Shown one piece after another: positions 24,055 to 32,311 of a stretch of DNA of 34,896 nt (the stretch's first letter is position 1; every line of letters starts with the position of its first letter). Source of the stretch: Desulfurococcales archaeon (GTDB lineage Archaea; Thermoproteota; Thermoprotei_A; Sulfolobales; Fervidicoccaceae); contig WYEQ01000019.1 in the NCBI GenBank assembly GCA_009904015.1, forward strand, positions 1 to 34,896, read 5' to 3'. The notes under the pieces were generated by a model. That model saw only the letters and a program-made list of their open reading frames with translations. It had not been told where the DNA came from and did no database searches. Both the position numbers and the translations under genes were made by a program.

Positions 24055-24870
24055 GTGAAAAACTTGAGTGAGGCTTGGCTTGAAATCATAGGCTCGAGTG
24101 GAGGGGCACCAACCCCATCCTCATGGCCTCCTAGCATATTGTTGTTTTATCATGGTTTGTACGGATTACTCGATGTCGGTGAGGGAACGCAGCTAAGGCT
24201 TGTTGAGAAGGGGGTTGGCCCGGGCAGAATAGATTTCATCGCTGTAACACATATGCATGGAGACCACATATTTGGCTTGCCTGGGTTAATTCAAAGCATG
24301 TCTTTATCATCGAGGAGCAAGGAGCTAATCATTATTGGCCCGGAGAGAATCAAAACATTTTTGGAAGAAACATTTGGGCTAACGAATTTTTCCCCAGTAT
24401 TCAAGATTATTTACTCATCGCCTATAAACGCCTCTGTGCTCACCTCAGGTAAGGCTAAGCTTGTAATAAAAGGTTTTAAGACATGCCATGTAGATGAGTC
24501 TTATGGATACGTTGTGACAGGCTACAAGGTAATTGGTGGAGATGAGAGAAAAATCTTCAAGCTTGTTTATACAGGTGACACTGCACTGTGCGATGAAATG
24601 GTACAGGCACTTAGAGCCGAGGAGGACATAGATGTGCTTATACATGATTCCACGTTCAACTACAACATGAGGAATCAAGCACGCGAGTATGGGCACTCAA
24701 CATCCATTGAGGCGGCTGCCTTGGCGAGAGAGCTAAACGTAAGAGCCCTACTACTATTCCACATGAGCTCAAGGTACAAGAACAGCTACAAGCAATTATT
24801 GATGGAAGCCAGAAGCATCTACGAGAAAACATTCCTCGCAAGCGACAACACAAAGTTCATTATAGCATGA
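24055..24870 (+). CDS. rnz: Ribonuclease Z (tRNA 3' endonuclease)
   Basis: A 271-aa MBL-fold nuclease cutting the 3' trailer from precursor tRNAs. The motif VTHMHGDHIFGLPGLIQSMSL (H66, H68, D70, H71) and the start EIIGSSGGAPTPSSW are typical. YTGDTALCDEMV gives the metal-bridging aspartate, and IDVLIHDSTF plus YGHSTSIEAAALARE, then LLFHMSSRY, complete the RNase Z set (HST and HxSxR motifs). GTG 24055 is the first possible start after an in-frame TAG; a GGAGG motif lies 13 nt further upstream. The 24004-24054 gap is too short for another gene. It converges on the DUF523-like gene with 2 nt between. Confidence 0.93.
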   Translation: MKNLSEAWLEIIGSSGGAPTPSSWPPSILLFYHGLYGLLDVGEGTQLRLVEKGVGPGRIDFIAVTHMHGDHIFGLPGLIQSMSLSSRSKELIIIGPERIKTFLEETFGLTNFSPVFKIIYSSPINASVLTSGKAKLVIKGFKTCHVDESYGYVVTGYKVIGGDERKIFKLVYTGDTALCDEMVQALRAEEDIDVLIHDSTFNYNMRNQAREYGHSTSIEAAALARELNVRALLLFHMSSRYKNSYKQLLMEARSIYEKTFLASDNTKFIIA

Positions 24871-24872
24871 GC

Positions 24873-25445
24873 TCAATCTAATCTTAGCTTGTCTAGCAAC
24901 TCTTGGGGCAGGCCCTTTTTCTTTATCTCCTCATGGTCTATCTCAAGTATCCTGTCCGGTAAAGGCAAGCCTTCTTCTTGTATAAGTTTGAGAAGTTCCT
25001 CCATAAATACGCCTGGCATGTTAATTTTGTTGCTTTTTGATTTTTCAGCCTTGGAGGGATCCCCTCCCCACTCTGGATTAGATGTCGTGGTGAAGATGCC
25101 GCAAGAAGGGCTACCTTTTATTCCAATAAGAATGTATGGTATTTTTTCTCTACGAAGCTCTTTTATCAGAGCAATGATGGGATCAAGTATTTTTCTACAA
25201 TGAGCTCTGAAAGCCTGTGTGTCGTACTGCTCTCTTGACATCCACCACCGGTTAAAACCTAGAAAAGTTGCCTCTGGGCATGGAAGCTGAATAATCCCGT
25301 ATGACTCAGCCACTAAGTATTCAACTAGTTCTTTCACGGCGCCAACATAGGATGATAATCCGGGAGCAACGGTTACCTGATTTAATATACAGTGGGAGAC
25401 GATAGCTATTTTCTTTCCTGGCTTAGACAAGCGACTCAGCCTCAA
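24873..25445 (-). CDS. DUF523/TudS-like cysteine-rich protein
   Basis: A 190-aa protein with four cysteines at conserved-looking sites: C19 in VSHCILN, C56 in QLPCPEATF, C83 in AHCRK, and C115 in IKGSPSCGIF. The GSPSCG motif and the N-terminal cysteine are the pattern of DUF523, whose TudS members bind a [4Fe-4S] cluster and remove sulfur from thiouracil. The fold is likely the same, but the substrate is not known. The TTG start lies inside the ccmF 3' end (23-nt overlap), so it is the last gene of the cytochrome c maturation operon. A later in-frame TTG (25430), with GAGG 9 nt before it, is the alternative start. Confidence 0.75.
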   Translation of the reverse strand: MRLSRLSKPGKKIAIVSHCILNQVTVAPGLSSYVGAVKELVEYLVAESYGIIQLPCPEATFLGFNRWWMSREQYDTQAFRAHCRKILDPIIALIKELRREKIPYILIGIKGSPSCGIFTTTSNPEWGGDPSKAEKSKSNKINMPGVFMEELLKLIQEEGLPLPDRILEIDHEEIKKKGLPQELLDKLRLD

Positions 25446-28338
25446 CCGAATTTGTTTTTCTCTCCATGAACAAGTACTTACTTATCATCAATAAAAGCTC
25501 CCCGACTACTAATATAATTCCGCCAATCCACACTAAGTTTACTCCGGGGATATACTTGTACTGTACCGGCAACCCTGTTTTATCGATAACACTGGAGTAA
25601 GAGTTAGCGTAGCTGTATAAAACCATTGATAAATACACGATATCCACCGGACCTATGTTAGGAGCTCCTGAGTAGTATCCGCTGGCTAGCAAAGTGCATA
25701 ATCTGAGGATATCCTCGTTAGAGAGAGTCTCTTTAATCATGCTAACGTAGTAAACCATTAGGTCAGGGTAGCTTATCGAGAAGTCAAGACTTTGGTCTAA
25801 GTAAATGGGTGATGTAACGACGATATACACGTCGGATAAGCCCTTCCTTATAGTTACAACACGAGGAACCAAGCCATGTATGCCCTTAACCTCGCCGGAG
25901 ACGTCAAATCTCAAGCTTGATTTATACATCTTGTTTTCTCCAAGCAGATTGATATCGAGATAAGCCGATTCGGGAACAACAATACTGAATTTAAATGGAG
26001 CTAGGCACTCAGTCGTTAAGCTAGAGAGTTGCATACAGCTAGCTGGAAGCTGCATTACTTCTTCTTTAAATATCTTTCCTTCAGCGAAATCTCCGTAGAG
26101 ACCTACGAACCTAAGTAAATTTATCAATGACTTTAGATCCTCGTTTGTAAGCAACGCATAGTACATAACTATTTGTGGATCGTTTATGGTCAATGGTAGA
26201 TTATGGTATTCTTCACCTATTTTGAGATGACCGTTGATGGGTATAAGTGTCGACCCTTCTATTATTATTTTTCCATCAATGTATCTAGGCATAACAAACG
26301 TGTGTTGCTCGTAATTGAATGTTAGAATGGTAAATCCTGGTAACTCGAGCAACGTGTTATTGATTTTGATTTCGAGGTTGTATACTGTCATGTTGATCGT
26401 TAATCCGCCGTTGTTAATTAATGATTGATAAACCCGTTCTGATGCTGTTAATGAGATATTACCAATTAATAATAGCTGAACAAATATCGTTGAGCCTTCC
26501 AAATTAGCTAGCGGAAAAACACCTATATCGTTAAGCTCTATGATGCAGTTCTCCGTAGTGTTGTCTTCCAGAACAGCTACACATGGATAAGAATTATTGG
26601 TCAAGACCGCTTCGATCTTCTGGTTTTCCAGCATCCACTTCGTGCCGTTGTTCTCTAGCTTGTTTTCTGCTTTTTCAATTATACTTACTATCTGAGTGAG
26701 CTCTATTGCCATTAAGTACTGTGCGTAAGCAGCATATTGGTTTATGGTGGTATCATAGTTATCCATGCTTATTGAAACCTTAGCATCGCTTAAAAAGTAG
26801 CTATACTCCTTGAGCTTTATGTCGGCTCCTTGCAAATCTAGGCTTTCTCCGGGCTGCAGGCTCGATGTTTTGAAAATATCCTTGCTATACGCGTATGGTC
26901 CACTTAAAAGAACACCTATCACTACAAGCACTATGCCCAGATGAGCAATGGTTACGGAAGTTAACCTTGAAAACTCGCGTTGTCGCAAGCTCTGCGCAAG
27001 ATAAATTATGATGGATGCTAAGCTTAATGACGAGAAGGGGACAAGTAATGATATCATGATATTCGTTGATAAACTACTATGTGAGCTCCACACAAGCGCT
27101 TTTTGATACGTTAGATAAACAAACAAAGAAGATACAATGGAGGCTCCTAGCAACAGAGAAATCAGTGTTCTCCAGCTGTACCTTCTTCCAATAGAGCATA
27201 AAGGCATGCTTACGAGAACTAACAGAACAATTGGTAGTAGCACTGGGTGGTAAATCCTGATCGCTGAATCACCCATAGGAGCCGAAACGCTTTTCCCAGC
27301 TAACACCAACAGGGAGTGAACAAGTAACGATGAGAAAAGAAACAAGAACGCTATGAATAAAGCAGCTAAATTGAAAGTAGTTCCAACATTCAGCGGTGTT
27401 TTTTCTCGTATCAAACGTTTAATTTCACTAAAAACGAGCTCCGTGCGAGAAAAAGCCAAATATAGCAAGTAGAACAACACAACTATCAGTGCTACACCAG
27501 TTAGCTCCCTCGTATTAGCAAATCCATGTAACGGGCTTATACCAACTCTTGTAATAAATAATGCTAGGTAAACGGATGCCCCACTAATAAATCCTCCAAA
27601 CCTGAACGTCTCCATTCCCATGCTGATGGAGTGAAGACTTATCGTTATGGCTATCCATAGTATAAGCTGGGCGGTCTCCACAGGGTCCCATGCCCAGTAT
27701 CCGCCCCATCCAAAAGTGGTGTAAGACCAGTAAGCCCCAGTAAACAAAGCGCCAGTCACAAGTATCCAGCCTATTCGCAATAAATTCACAGCAACAATAT
27801 GATTAAGTCTAGCTAGCAATACTGGAATCGTAGCTATGGTGACTCCATAGGCTAGCAAGGAAAGCACGGGGTGTACGTACATCCATTTGTTCTTTAATAA
27901 TGGGTTCAATCCTAATCCAGCGCTGGCCTTAAAGCCTGTTTGCTCGAAGGCCCCATTCAAACTTGTCAACAATATAAACAGAAGCAATAGCACGTTACTC
28001 CATATCAAGTATTTTGCATCTAGGCTGTAACGCTTAGCTAAAATCAAAACAATTACGGCTAAACACAGGCTTACGTATAGAAATGCTCCTTCCCCGGAGG
28101 CCCAGCTCGCAGCTATTCTAAGCGTAGTTGACATTCCTTCAGCTGTATTTTCGTACACAGCTTTTAAACTAAGATCGTTTCCGATAAAAGCAAACAGATA
28201 GGCTAGCCAAACAATTATTATCATTAAGCTAGGGAGATGAATTATTCTTAACAATGGTTTTTTCTTCATCAATAACATGACTATTTCTATTAATAGAACC
28301 AGTATTGCCGCTAGTGAAAGTATAAAGGTGTAATGCAT
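25423..28338 (-). CDS. ccmF: Cytochrome c maturation protein CcmF (heme lyase)
   Basis: A 971-aa membrane protein, the apocytochrome-heme ligase of System I. Transmembrane helices fill residues 1-500. The WWD heme-handling domain is WGGYWAWDPVE (211-221), ASWASGEGAFL (78-88) matches the CcmF N-terminal motif, and MYVHPVLS (~153-160) carries a conserved histidine. A long extracytoplasmic region (~490-935) precedes the last helix. It is longer than most bacterial CcmF (~650), because of that domain. The start ATG follows GAGGTGA by 4 nt. It lies between Trx-CcdA (4-nt gap) and the DUF523-like gene. Confidence 0.93.
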   Translation of the reverse strand: MHYTFILSLAAILVLLIEIVMLLMKKKPLLRIIHLPSLMIIIVWLAYLFAFIGNDLSLKAVYENTAEGMSTTLRIAASWASGEGAFLYVSLCLAVIVLILAKRYSLDAKYLIWSNVLLLLFILLTSLNGAFEQTGFKASAGLGLNPLLKNKWMYVHPVLSLLAYGVTIATIPVLLARLNHIVAVNLLRIGWILVTGALFTGAYWSYTTFGWGGYWAWDPVETAQLILWIAITISLHSISMGMETFRFGGFISGASVYLALFITRVGISPLHGFANTRELTGVALIVVLFYLLYLAFSRTELVFSEIKRLIREKTPLNVGTTFNLAALFIAFLFLFSSLLVHSLLVLAGKSVSAPMGDSAIRIYHPVLLPIVLLVLVSMPLCSIGRRYSWRTLISLLLGASIVSSLFVYLTYQKALVWSSHSSLSTNIMISLLVPFSSLSLASIIIYLAQSLRQREFSRLTSVTIAHLGIVLVVIGVLLSGPYAYSKDIFKTSSLQPGESLDLQGADIKLKEYSYFLSDAKVSISMDNYDTTINQYAAYAQYLMAIELTQIVSIIEKAENKLENNGTKWMLENQKIEAVLTNNSYPCVAVLEDNTTENCIIELNDIGVFPLANLEGSTIFVQLLLIGNISLTASERVYQSLINNGGLTINMTVYNLEIKINNTLLELPGFTILTFNYEQHTFVMPRYIDGKIIIEGSTLIPINGHLKIGEEYHNLPLTINDPQIVMYYALLTNEDLKSLINLLRFVGLYGDFAEGKIFKEEVMQLPASCMQLSSLTTECLAPFKFSIVVPESAYLDINLLGENKMYKSSLRFDVSGEVKGIHGLVPRVVTIRKGLSDVYIVVTSPIYLDQSLDFSISYPDLMVYYVSMIKETLSNEDILRLCTLLASGYYSGAPNIGPVDIVYLSMVLYSYANSYSSVIDKTGLPVQYKYIPGVNLVWIGGIILVVGELLLMISKYLFMERKTNSVEAESLV

Positions 28339-28342
28339 ATTG

Positions 28343-29413
28343 TCACCTCAAAACAAGTATTATTCCCGCAGCCAGGAATATCAGTCCCGTGGCTATCTCT
28401 ACAACCCTGAAGTTTTTTGTTAGCCAGCTCGTTTTTTTAGCAATAACTGTTACTGAAATCAGGGCTAGAACAAAAGCTATCCACATACCTAGGAGCGTCC
28501 CCAGAGCAACTAACCATTTATTTGTTAAAACCGATGTCGTAAGAATACCTGCAGAGCCAAGAACTAAGGGCGCGTTGCACTGTATAGCAACAAGCCCGGA
28601 TAAAAAGTAAATAGAATAATCGTTTTTCCTCTCCACGTTTATTGAGAACTGCAGAACACCTTGTCCAATGACGGAGTAAACGCCGGCGAAAATAAGTATT
28701 AAGCCAACGAATAAAATAGTTTTGAAGAAAAGCTTTGATATTACAGAGAAGAACATCGTTAGTAACGTAATTGAGACTAAAGTGCCTGCGGAGAACAAAA
28801 TAATGGGTATAAGGAGCTTCTTTGAATCCTTTGTTCTGGATGCCTCTTTAGCTATGCCTCCACCAACGATAAATAAAAATGGCAGAGAACAAGGGCTGAA
28901 AGCAGCTAGAAATCCCAGGATTACTAAAGCTACAATCCCCAAATTAAGAGGCAGACTTTTCTGCGAGTATGAGGTTTGGTTACTGGAATAATTGTGCATG
29001 ACCCACTGAGCAATAATGGTAGGGTCATCGCTTATTAGTCCATCGTATCTTGCGACGAGCTCTCCATCCCTAAATACCAAAAAGGTAGGTGTAACCATTA
29101 TTGAGTACTCATCGAATATTCTATCAGTTAAACCAGGCTTAAACAAGACCTCTATCAACAATATGTTTTCTGGTAGAAGTTGCCTAAGCTCACCGTATTT
29201 TTGCATCAGTTTTACGCAGTCAGGACATGTCTCGCTGGAGAAAATAACAAGCCCTGTATTTTCTTTTAGTAATGCTTTAAGATGCCCTGAATCATATATC
29301 TCCATAACTCCTTCTCTATTTATCCTAATCGGGTATATTGAAGCTAGGATTAATGAAGCCACTATTATGATTAACATCACTGACATTACAGAGTCTTGTT
29401 TGTTTGCCTTCAA
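28343..29413 (-). CDS. ccdA: Thioredoxin-CcdA fusion (thiol-disulfide transfer to apocytochrome)
   Basis: A 356-aa fusion. A membrane anchor (~10-28) leads to an extracytoplasmic thioredoxin-like domain with the redox motif TCPDC (C63, C66) and the cis-proline loop VTPTFLVF. Then come six CcdA/DsbD-type membrane helices with cysteines C175 (AAFSPCSLPFL) and C279 (VAIQCNAPLVLG). It should carry electrons from the cytosol to reduce CxxCH cysteines, combining jobs done by CcdA and CcmG in bacteria. The TTG start overlaps the ccmB TGA by 4 nt. The placement inside the ccm operon supports the role. Confidence 0.9.
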   Translation of the reverse strand: MKANKQDSVMSVMLIIIVASLILASIYPIRINREGVMEIYDSGHLKALLKENTGLVIFSSETCPDCVKLMQKYGELRQLLPENILLIEVLFKPGLTDRIFDEYSIMVTPTFLVFRDGELVARYDGLISDDPTIIAQWVMHNYSSNQTSYSQKSLPLNLGIVALVILGFLAAFSPCSLPFLFIVGGGIAKEASRTKDSKKLLIPIILFSAGTLVSITLLTMFFSVISKLFFKTILFVGLILIFAGVYSVIGQGVLQFSINVERKNDYSIYFLSGLVAIQCNAPLVLGSAGILTTSVLTNKWLVALGTLLGMWIAFVLALISVTVIAKKTSWLTKNFRVVEIATGLIFLAAGIILVLR

Positions 29414-30060
29414 TCTGCCTCAACCATAACCATTTCTACAAGAGATGTAATAACTAATCCATAAGCAAAACTTAACAACACCAATATAATTAACCCCGTC
29501 ATATTCTCGATTGATGATACGAAGTACAAAGTTGCTGGCAAAGATAACACGAGAATAACTAGTGGCACAAGCAGACCTCTCGACTCAACGTAAACACCTA
29601 CCACGCTACTAAAAGATGATACTGCTGATAAGTATAATCCCATCGCCAGAATCCCCACAACAATATATATTGATGGCTTGATTAATCCTCCTGAGAAAAA
29701 GACGGAGAAAAACAATGATATAATGCTCATAGTCTCTATTAGCAGTACCGATAAAAGGAGCTTTGAAAAGAAAAGAGACGCTGGGCTGATGGGCGTCAAT
29801 AACAAGCTATACAGCGTCCCTTTCTCAAGTTCTTTTATAAAGGATTTCCAAGAAGCAAACACTGATAGGAATAACTGCGTCAAAATTATCATGCCAATCA
29901 CAAGTTTCATCTGATTAATCAACATGTTTCTCGAAACAAATCCTATAATCGCGCCTGTTGCAATCGAGAAAATGCTCAGAATTCCTATTTCAAGCTTGTT
30001 TCTATACTCAATTTTCAGGTCCTTCAAGAAAAGTATTTTAATTTCGCCAATAATGCTCAT
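29410..30060 (-). CDS. ccmB: CcmB, membrane subunit of the heme-export ABC complex
   Basis: A 216-aa hydrophobic protein with about six membrane helices and the CcmB pattern: FLKDLKIEYRNKLEIGILSIFSIA at the start, then SFIKELEKGTLYSLLLTPISPASLFFSKLL. With CcmA and CcmC it hands heme to CcmE. It starts at ATG 30060, overlapping the ccmA end by 4 nt, and overlaps the Trx-CcdA gene by 4 nt at its own 3' end. Confidence 0.88.
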   Translation of the reverse strand: MSIIGEIKILFLKDLKIEYRNKLEIGILSIFSIATGAIIGFVSRNMLINQMKLVIGMIILTQLFLSVFASWKSFIKELEKGTLYSLLLTPISPASLFFSKLLLSVLLIETMSIISLFFSVFFSGGLIKPSIYIVVGILAMGLYLSAVSSFSSVVGVYVESRGLLVPLVILVLSLPATLYFVSSIENMTGLIILVLLSFAYGLVITSLVEMVMVEAD

Positions 30061-30707
30061 ACGAGGCTGCCCTCACGTAGCTCTTTTTTATCAAGAAACC
30101 TGCTTAGAATCTCCAAGTCCTTGTCAATGTCCCCTATAGGTGATGTAAGTATGATTATTTTGTCTCGATGCAACAGCTCATTAAAAAGCTGTATAAGCGA
30201 TTGCCTCCCTACCTCGTCTAACCCTGTAAATGGTTCGTCAAGAAGAATAATTTCTGGGTTATGTATAAGGGCTCTTGCAATATCAACCCGTTTCTTCCAT
30301 TCATAACTCAAGTTACCAGTCATGGAATCAAGGTATTTTATTAAACCTAAACTACTAATTATGCTTTTGATAAACTCGTAACCCATAGTATTCTTCAAAC
30401 CGTTTAACCCTGCGAAAAAATCTATGTTTTCCTTGACACTTAGCTCATCGTATATCAATGGATAATGAGAAACATACCCAACGATTCTTCTCCTATCCAG
30501 GACCTTCTTGCCATCCACATATATCTCTATTTTTCCATTGCTTGGTTGAATTAATCCAGCTATTATCCTGATTAAAGTTGTTTTTCCAGAACCATTAGGT
30601 CCTTTAATCAGAACTATTCTTGGAGAATCTATCTCCAAATTTACATTATTGAGAACAAGCTTGCCGAGAAACTCCTTGCTAATGTTCCTGAGGACAAGCT
30701 TTTTCAT
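30057..30707 (-). CDS. ccmA: CcmA, ATPase subunit of the heme-export ABC complex
   Basis: A ~216-aa ABC ATPase. Walker A is KGPNGSGKTTL, the signature is degenerate (NLSYEWKKRVDIARAL in place of LSGGQ.qR), Walker B is PEIILLDEPFTGLDE, and the switch region is IILTSPIGD. It powers release of heme-bound CcmE. ATG 30707 with GTGA 8 nt upstream is preferred over the GTG at 30719. The weak signature motif is unusual but occurs in some CcmA-like proteins, and it pairs with the adjacent CcmB permease. Confidence 0.88.
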   Translation of the reverse strand: MKKLVLRNISKEFLGKLVLNNVNLEIDSPRIVLIKGPNGSGKTTLIRIIAGLIQPSNGKIEIYVDGKKVLDRRRIVGYVSHYPLIYDELSVKENIDFFAGLNGLKNTMGYEFIKSIISSLGLIKYLDSMTGNLSYEWKKRVDIARALIHNPEIILLDEPFTGLDEVGRQSLIQLFNELLHRDKIIILTSPIGDIDKDLEILSRFLDKKELREGSLV

Positions 30708-30730
30708 CTTTGTATTCACTGAAGAGTGTT

Positions 30731-31150
30731 CTATGTTTTCTTTACTTGTGGGGCTTCATATGCTTTATGGCAACCAGTAAGGATGCTTCTAATTTGTATC
30801 TCTCCTATGTAAATCGAGGATTTAACAGGTATGAACAGTCCTGATACAACCATTTTGCTATCAACTGTTGAGTGGGAGGGTAAACCTCCATACTCGCTTT
30901 GAAACTTATCGAGCTTGTAGTAAGCAATAACTCTTGCTCCGCTTTGTCCTTCCAATGTAAATACAACTAAGTTTTTATCAAAATCAACGTGTATATCTAC
31001 AACTTTTCCTTCAACAGTTACCTCCCGAGACTCATTTATGTTAAGCAGGTAATCAACATCTTTGTACCCAGATGTTTTAACCGTAAAAACACCTATACTA
31101 ACTATTATGAGTATCAGCCCAGCTATGCCTATTAAATTAGATTTTTTCAT
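30731..31150 (-). CDS. ccmE: CcmE, CxxxY-type heme chaperone
   Basis: A 139-aa protein: membrane anchor (residues ~5-25), then an OB-fold (VTVEGKVVDIHVDFDKNLVVFTLEG...VVSGLFIP). The heme-binding motif at the end is CHKAY (C127-Y131). Bacterial CcmE binds heme through the H of HxxxY; a variant System I in archaea and some bacteria has C instead and lacks CcmH. This gene shows that variant. The ATG lies in GGTGAATGAGGCATG, 3 nt after the ccmC stop. No CcmH, CcmI or CcmD was found in the window. Confidence 0.92.
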   Translation of the reverse strand: MKKSNLIGIAGLILIIVSIGVFTVKTSGYKDVDYLLNINESREVTVEGKVVDIHVDFDKNLVVFTLEGQSGARVIAYYKLDKFQSEYGGLPSHSTVDSKMVVSGLFIPVKSSIYIGEIQIRSILTGCHKAYEAPQVKKT

Positions 31151-31153
31151 GCC

Positions 31154-32254
31154 TCATTCACCTATCCTCCTTAATGCATAAACCATTAGTCCAATAATAG
31201 TTAATGAATACAAGAATGAGTTAATCAACACGCTCTTATTCTCTAGTATTTCGATTTCACTAGCCACTATGTATGTTGAATTCACTGTTCCCTTAACAAC
31301 TATATTGTGGCTCTCAATTGTAATCAGAGTCAAGTTGCCTCCAGGCATTACTATTACGAGGGGGGATAACGGTATTTTCTCAGGCTGAGCGATAACTCTG
31401 AATACACATTTTTCTGTTCTAACTATCATGTTTATGCTACTATCTATGAGTTTAGACTCAATAACGGTTCCTTTAATAGTAATGTAAGAGCCTTCATCCA
31501 AGGCACATGTATTTATAACTCCACTAAAATGAGGGATAGCCGCGGGAGCCAGAGCAAGAAGCAAAGCTATGTTTAATGCGATGCCTATATATGCTATTGT
31601 TCTTGTATATCTTGATTTGTTGAATCTTAAATCAATTAAGTATTCCGCTAAAGCTATTCCAAGAACAATTCCGAGAAGAATCCCCCCTGGAAGCAGAATC
31701 GCTGATTCTCCCCCAATCATCTGCGAGGTTTCCTGCACCCTTGGGTGCAGACTAAACGTAATATAAGGCAAAGCAAAGCTGAAGGGAACCATTATGTATG
31801 CAGCCACGGCATAAGCTGATGATACCCTGAGCATCTTTTCTTTATCACTAATGCTTCTTCTTATGGCTAGGTACACGAGGTAGGCAAACCATAACAACAA
31901 AACTCCCGTTTCCCTTGGATCCCAGTTCCAGTAGGTACCCCAAGACTCCTTTGCCCACAGGCTTCCTTGAACAAGAGTGAGTGTGGCAAAAACCAAACCT
32001 AAAGAAATATATATGTAGCTTTTCTCAGCGTACCGATTGTTTTTTCCCCTGAGGTATAAAAGACTGTAAATCATACCAGCAGTGAATAGGACGTAACTCG
32101 AAATAGCTATTGGTACATGTATATAAGTGTTCTTATACGCGGATGGATCCCCCAGCGGAACGCTGGCTGGGTAAGGTCCATAGTAAATGACGTAAACAAT
32201 GAATATAGCATATAGTGCTAGTAGAGCGATGAGTATCAGGTTCTTCGTGCTCAA
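31154..32254 (-). CDS. ccmC: CcmC/CcsA-type heme handling protein with extra C-terminal OB-like domain
   Basis: A ~366-aa membrane protein. N-terminal helices carry the WWD motif SLWAKESWGTYWNWDPRE (~99-116), as in CcmC, which loads heme onto CcmE. Bacterial CcmC is ~240 aa. Here residues ~245-345 add a beta-rich extracytoplasmic segment (TCALDEGSYITIKGTVIES...NIVVKGTVNSTYIVASEIEIL) resembling an OB-fold, before a last helix and RRIGE. I chose TTG 32254 because GGTGAT (32264-32259) sits 4 nt upstream; the GTG at 32263 lies inside that motif. It heads the ccm operon. Confidence 0.85.
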   Translation of the reverse strand: MSTKNLILIALLALYAIFIVYVIYYGPYPASVPLGDPSAYKNTYIHVPIAISSYVLFTAGMIYSLLYLRGKNNRYAEKSYIYISLGLVFATLTLVQGSLWAKESWGTYWNWDPRETGVLLLWFAYLVYLAIRRSISDKEKMLRVSSAYAVAAYIMVPFSFALPYITFSLHPRVQETSQMIGGESAILLPGGILLGIVLGIALAEYLIDLRFNKSRYTRTIAYIGIALNIALLLALAPAAIPHFSGVINTCALDEGSYITIKGTVIESKLIDSSINMIVRTEKCVFRVIAQPEKIPLSPLVIVMPGGNLTLITIESHNIVVKGTVNSTYIVASEIEILENKSVLINSFLYSLTIIGLMVYALRRIGE

Positions 32255-32296
32255 TAAAATCACCGCTTGTAACTAGTTAGGGGGTTATTAAAAAAG

Positions 32297-32306
32297 TTTA
32301 TATAAA
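32297..32306 (-). promoter_or_regulatory. TATA box of the ccm operon
   Basis: TTTATATAAA lies 43-52 nt upstream of the ccmC start. It predicts a start at ~32275 and a ~20-nt leader containing the GGTGAT ribosome-binding site. It lies between the cytochrome stop codon and ccmC, so the operon has its own promoter. Confidence 0.6.
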
Positions 32307-32311
32307 TTTGG

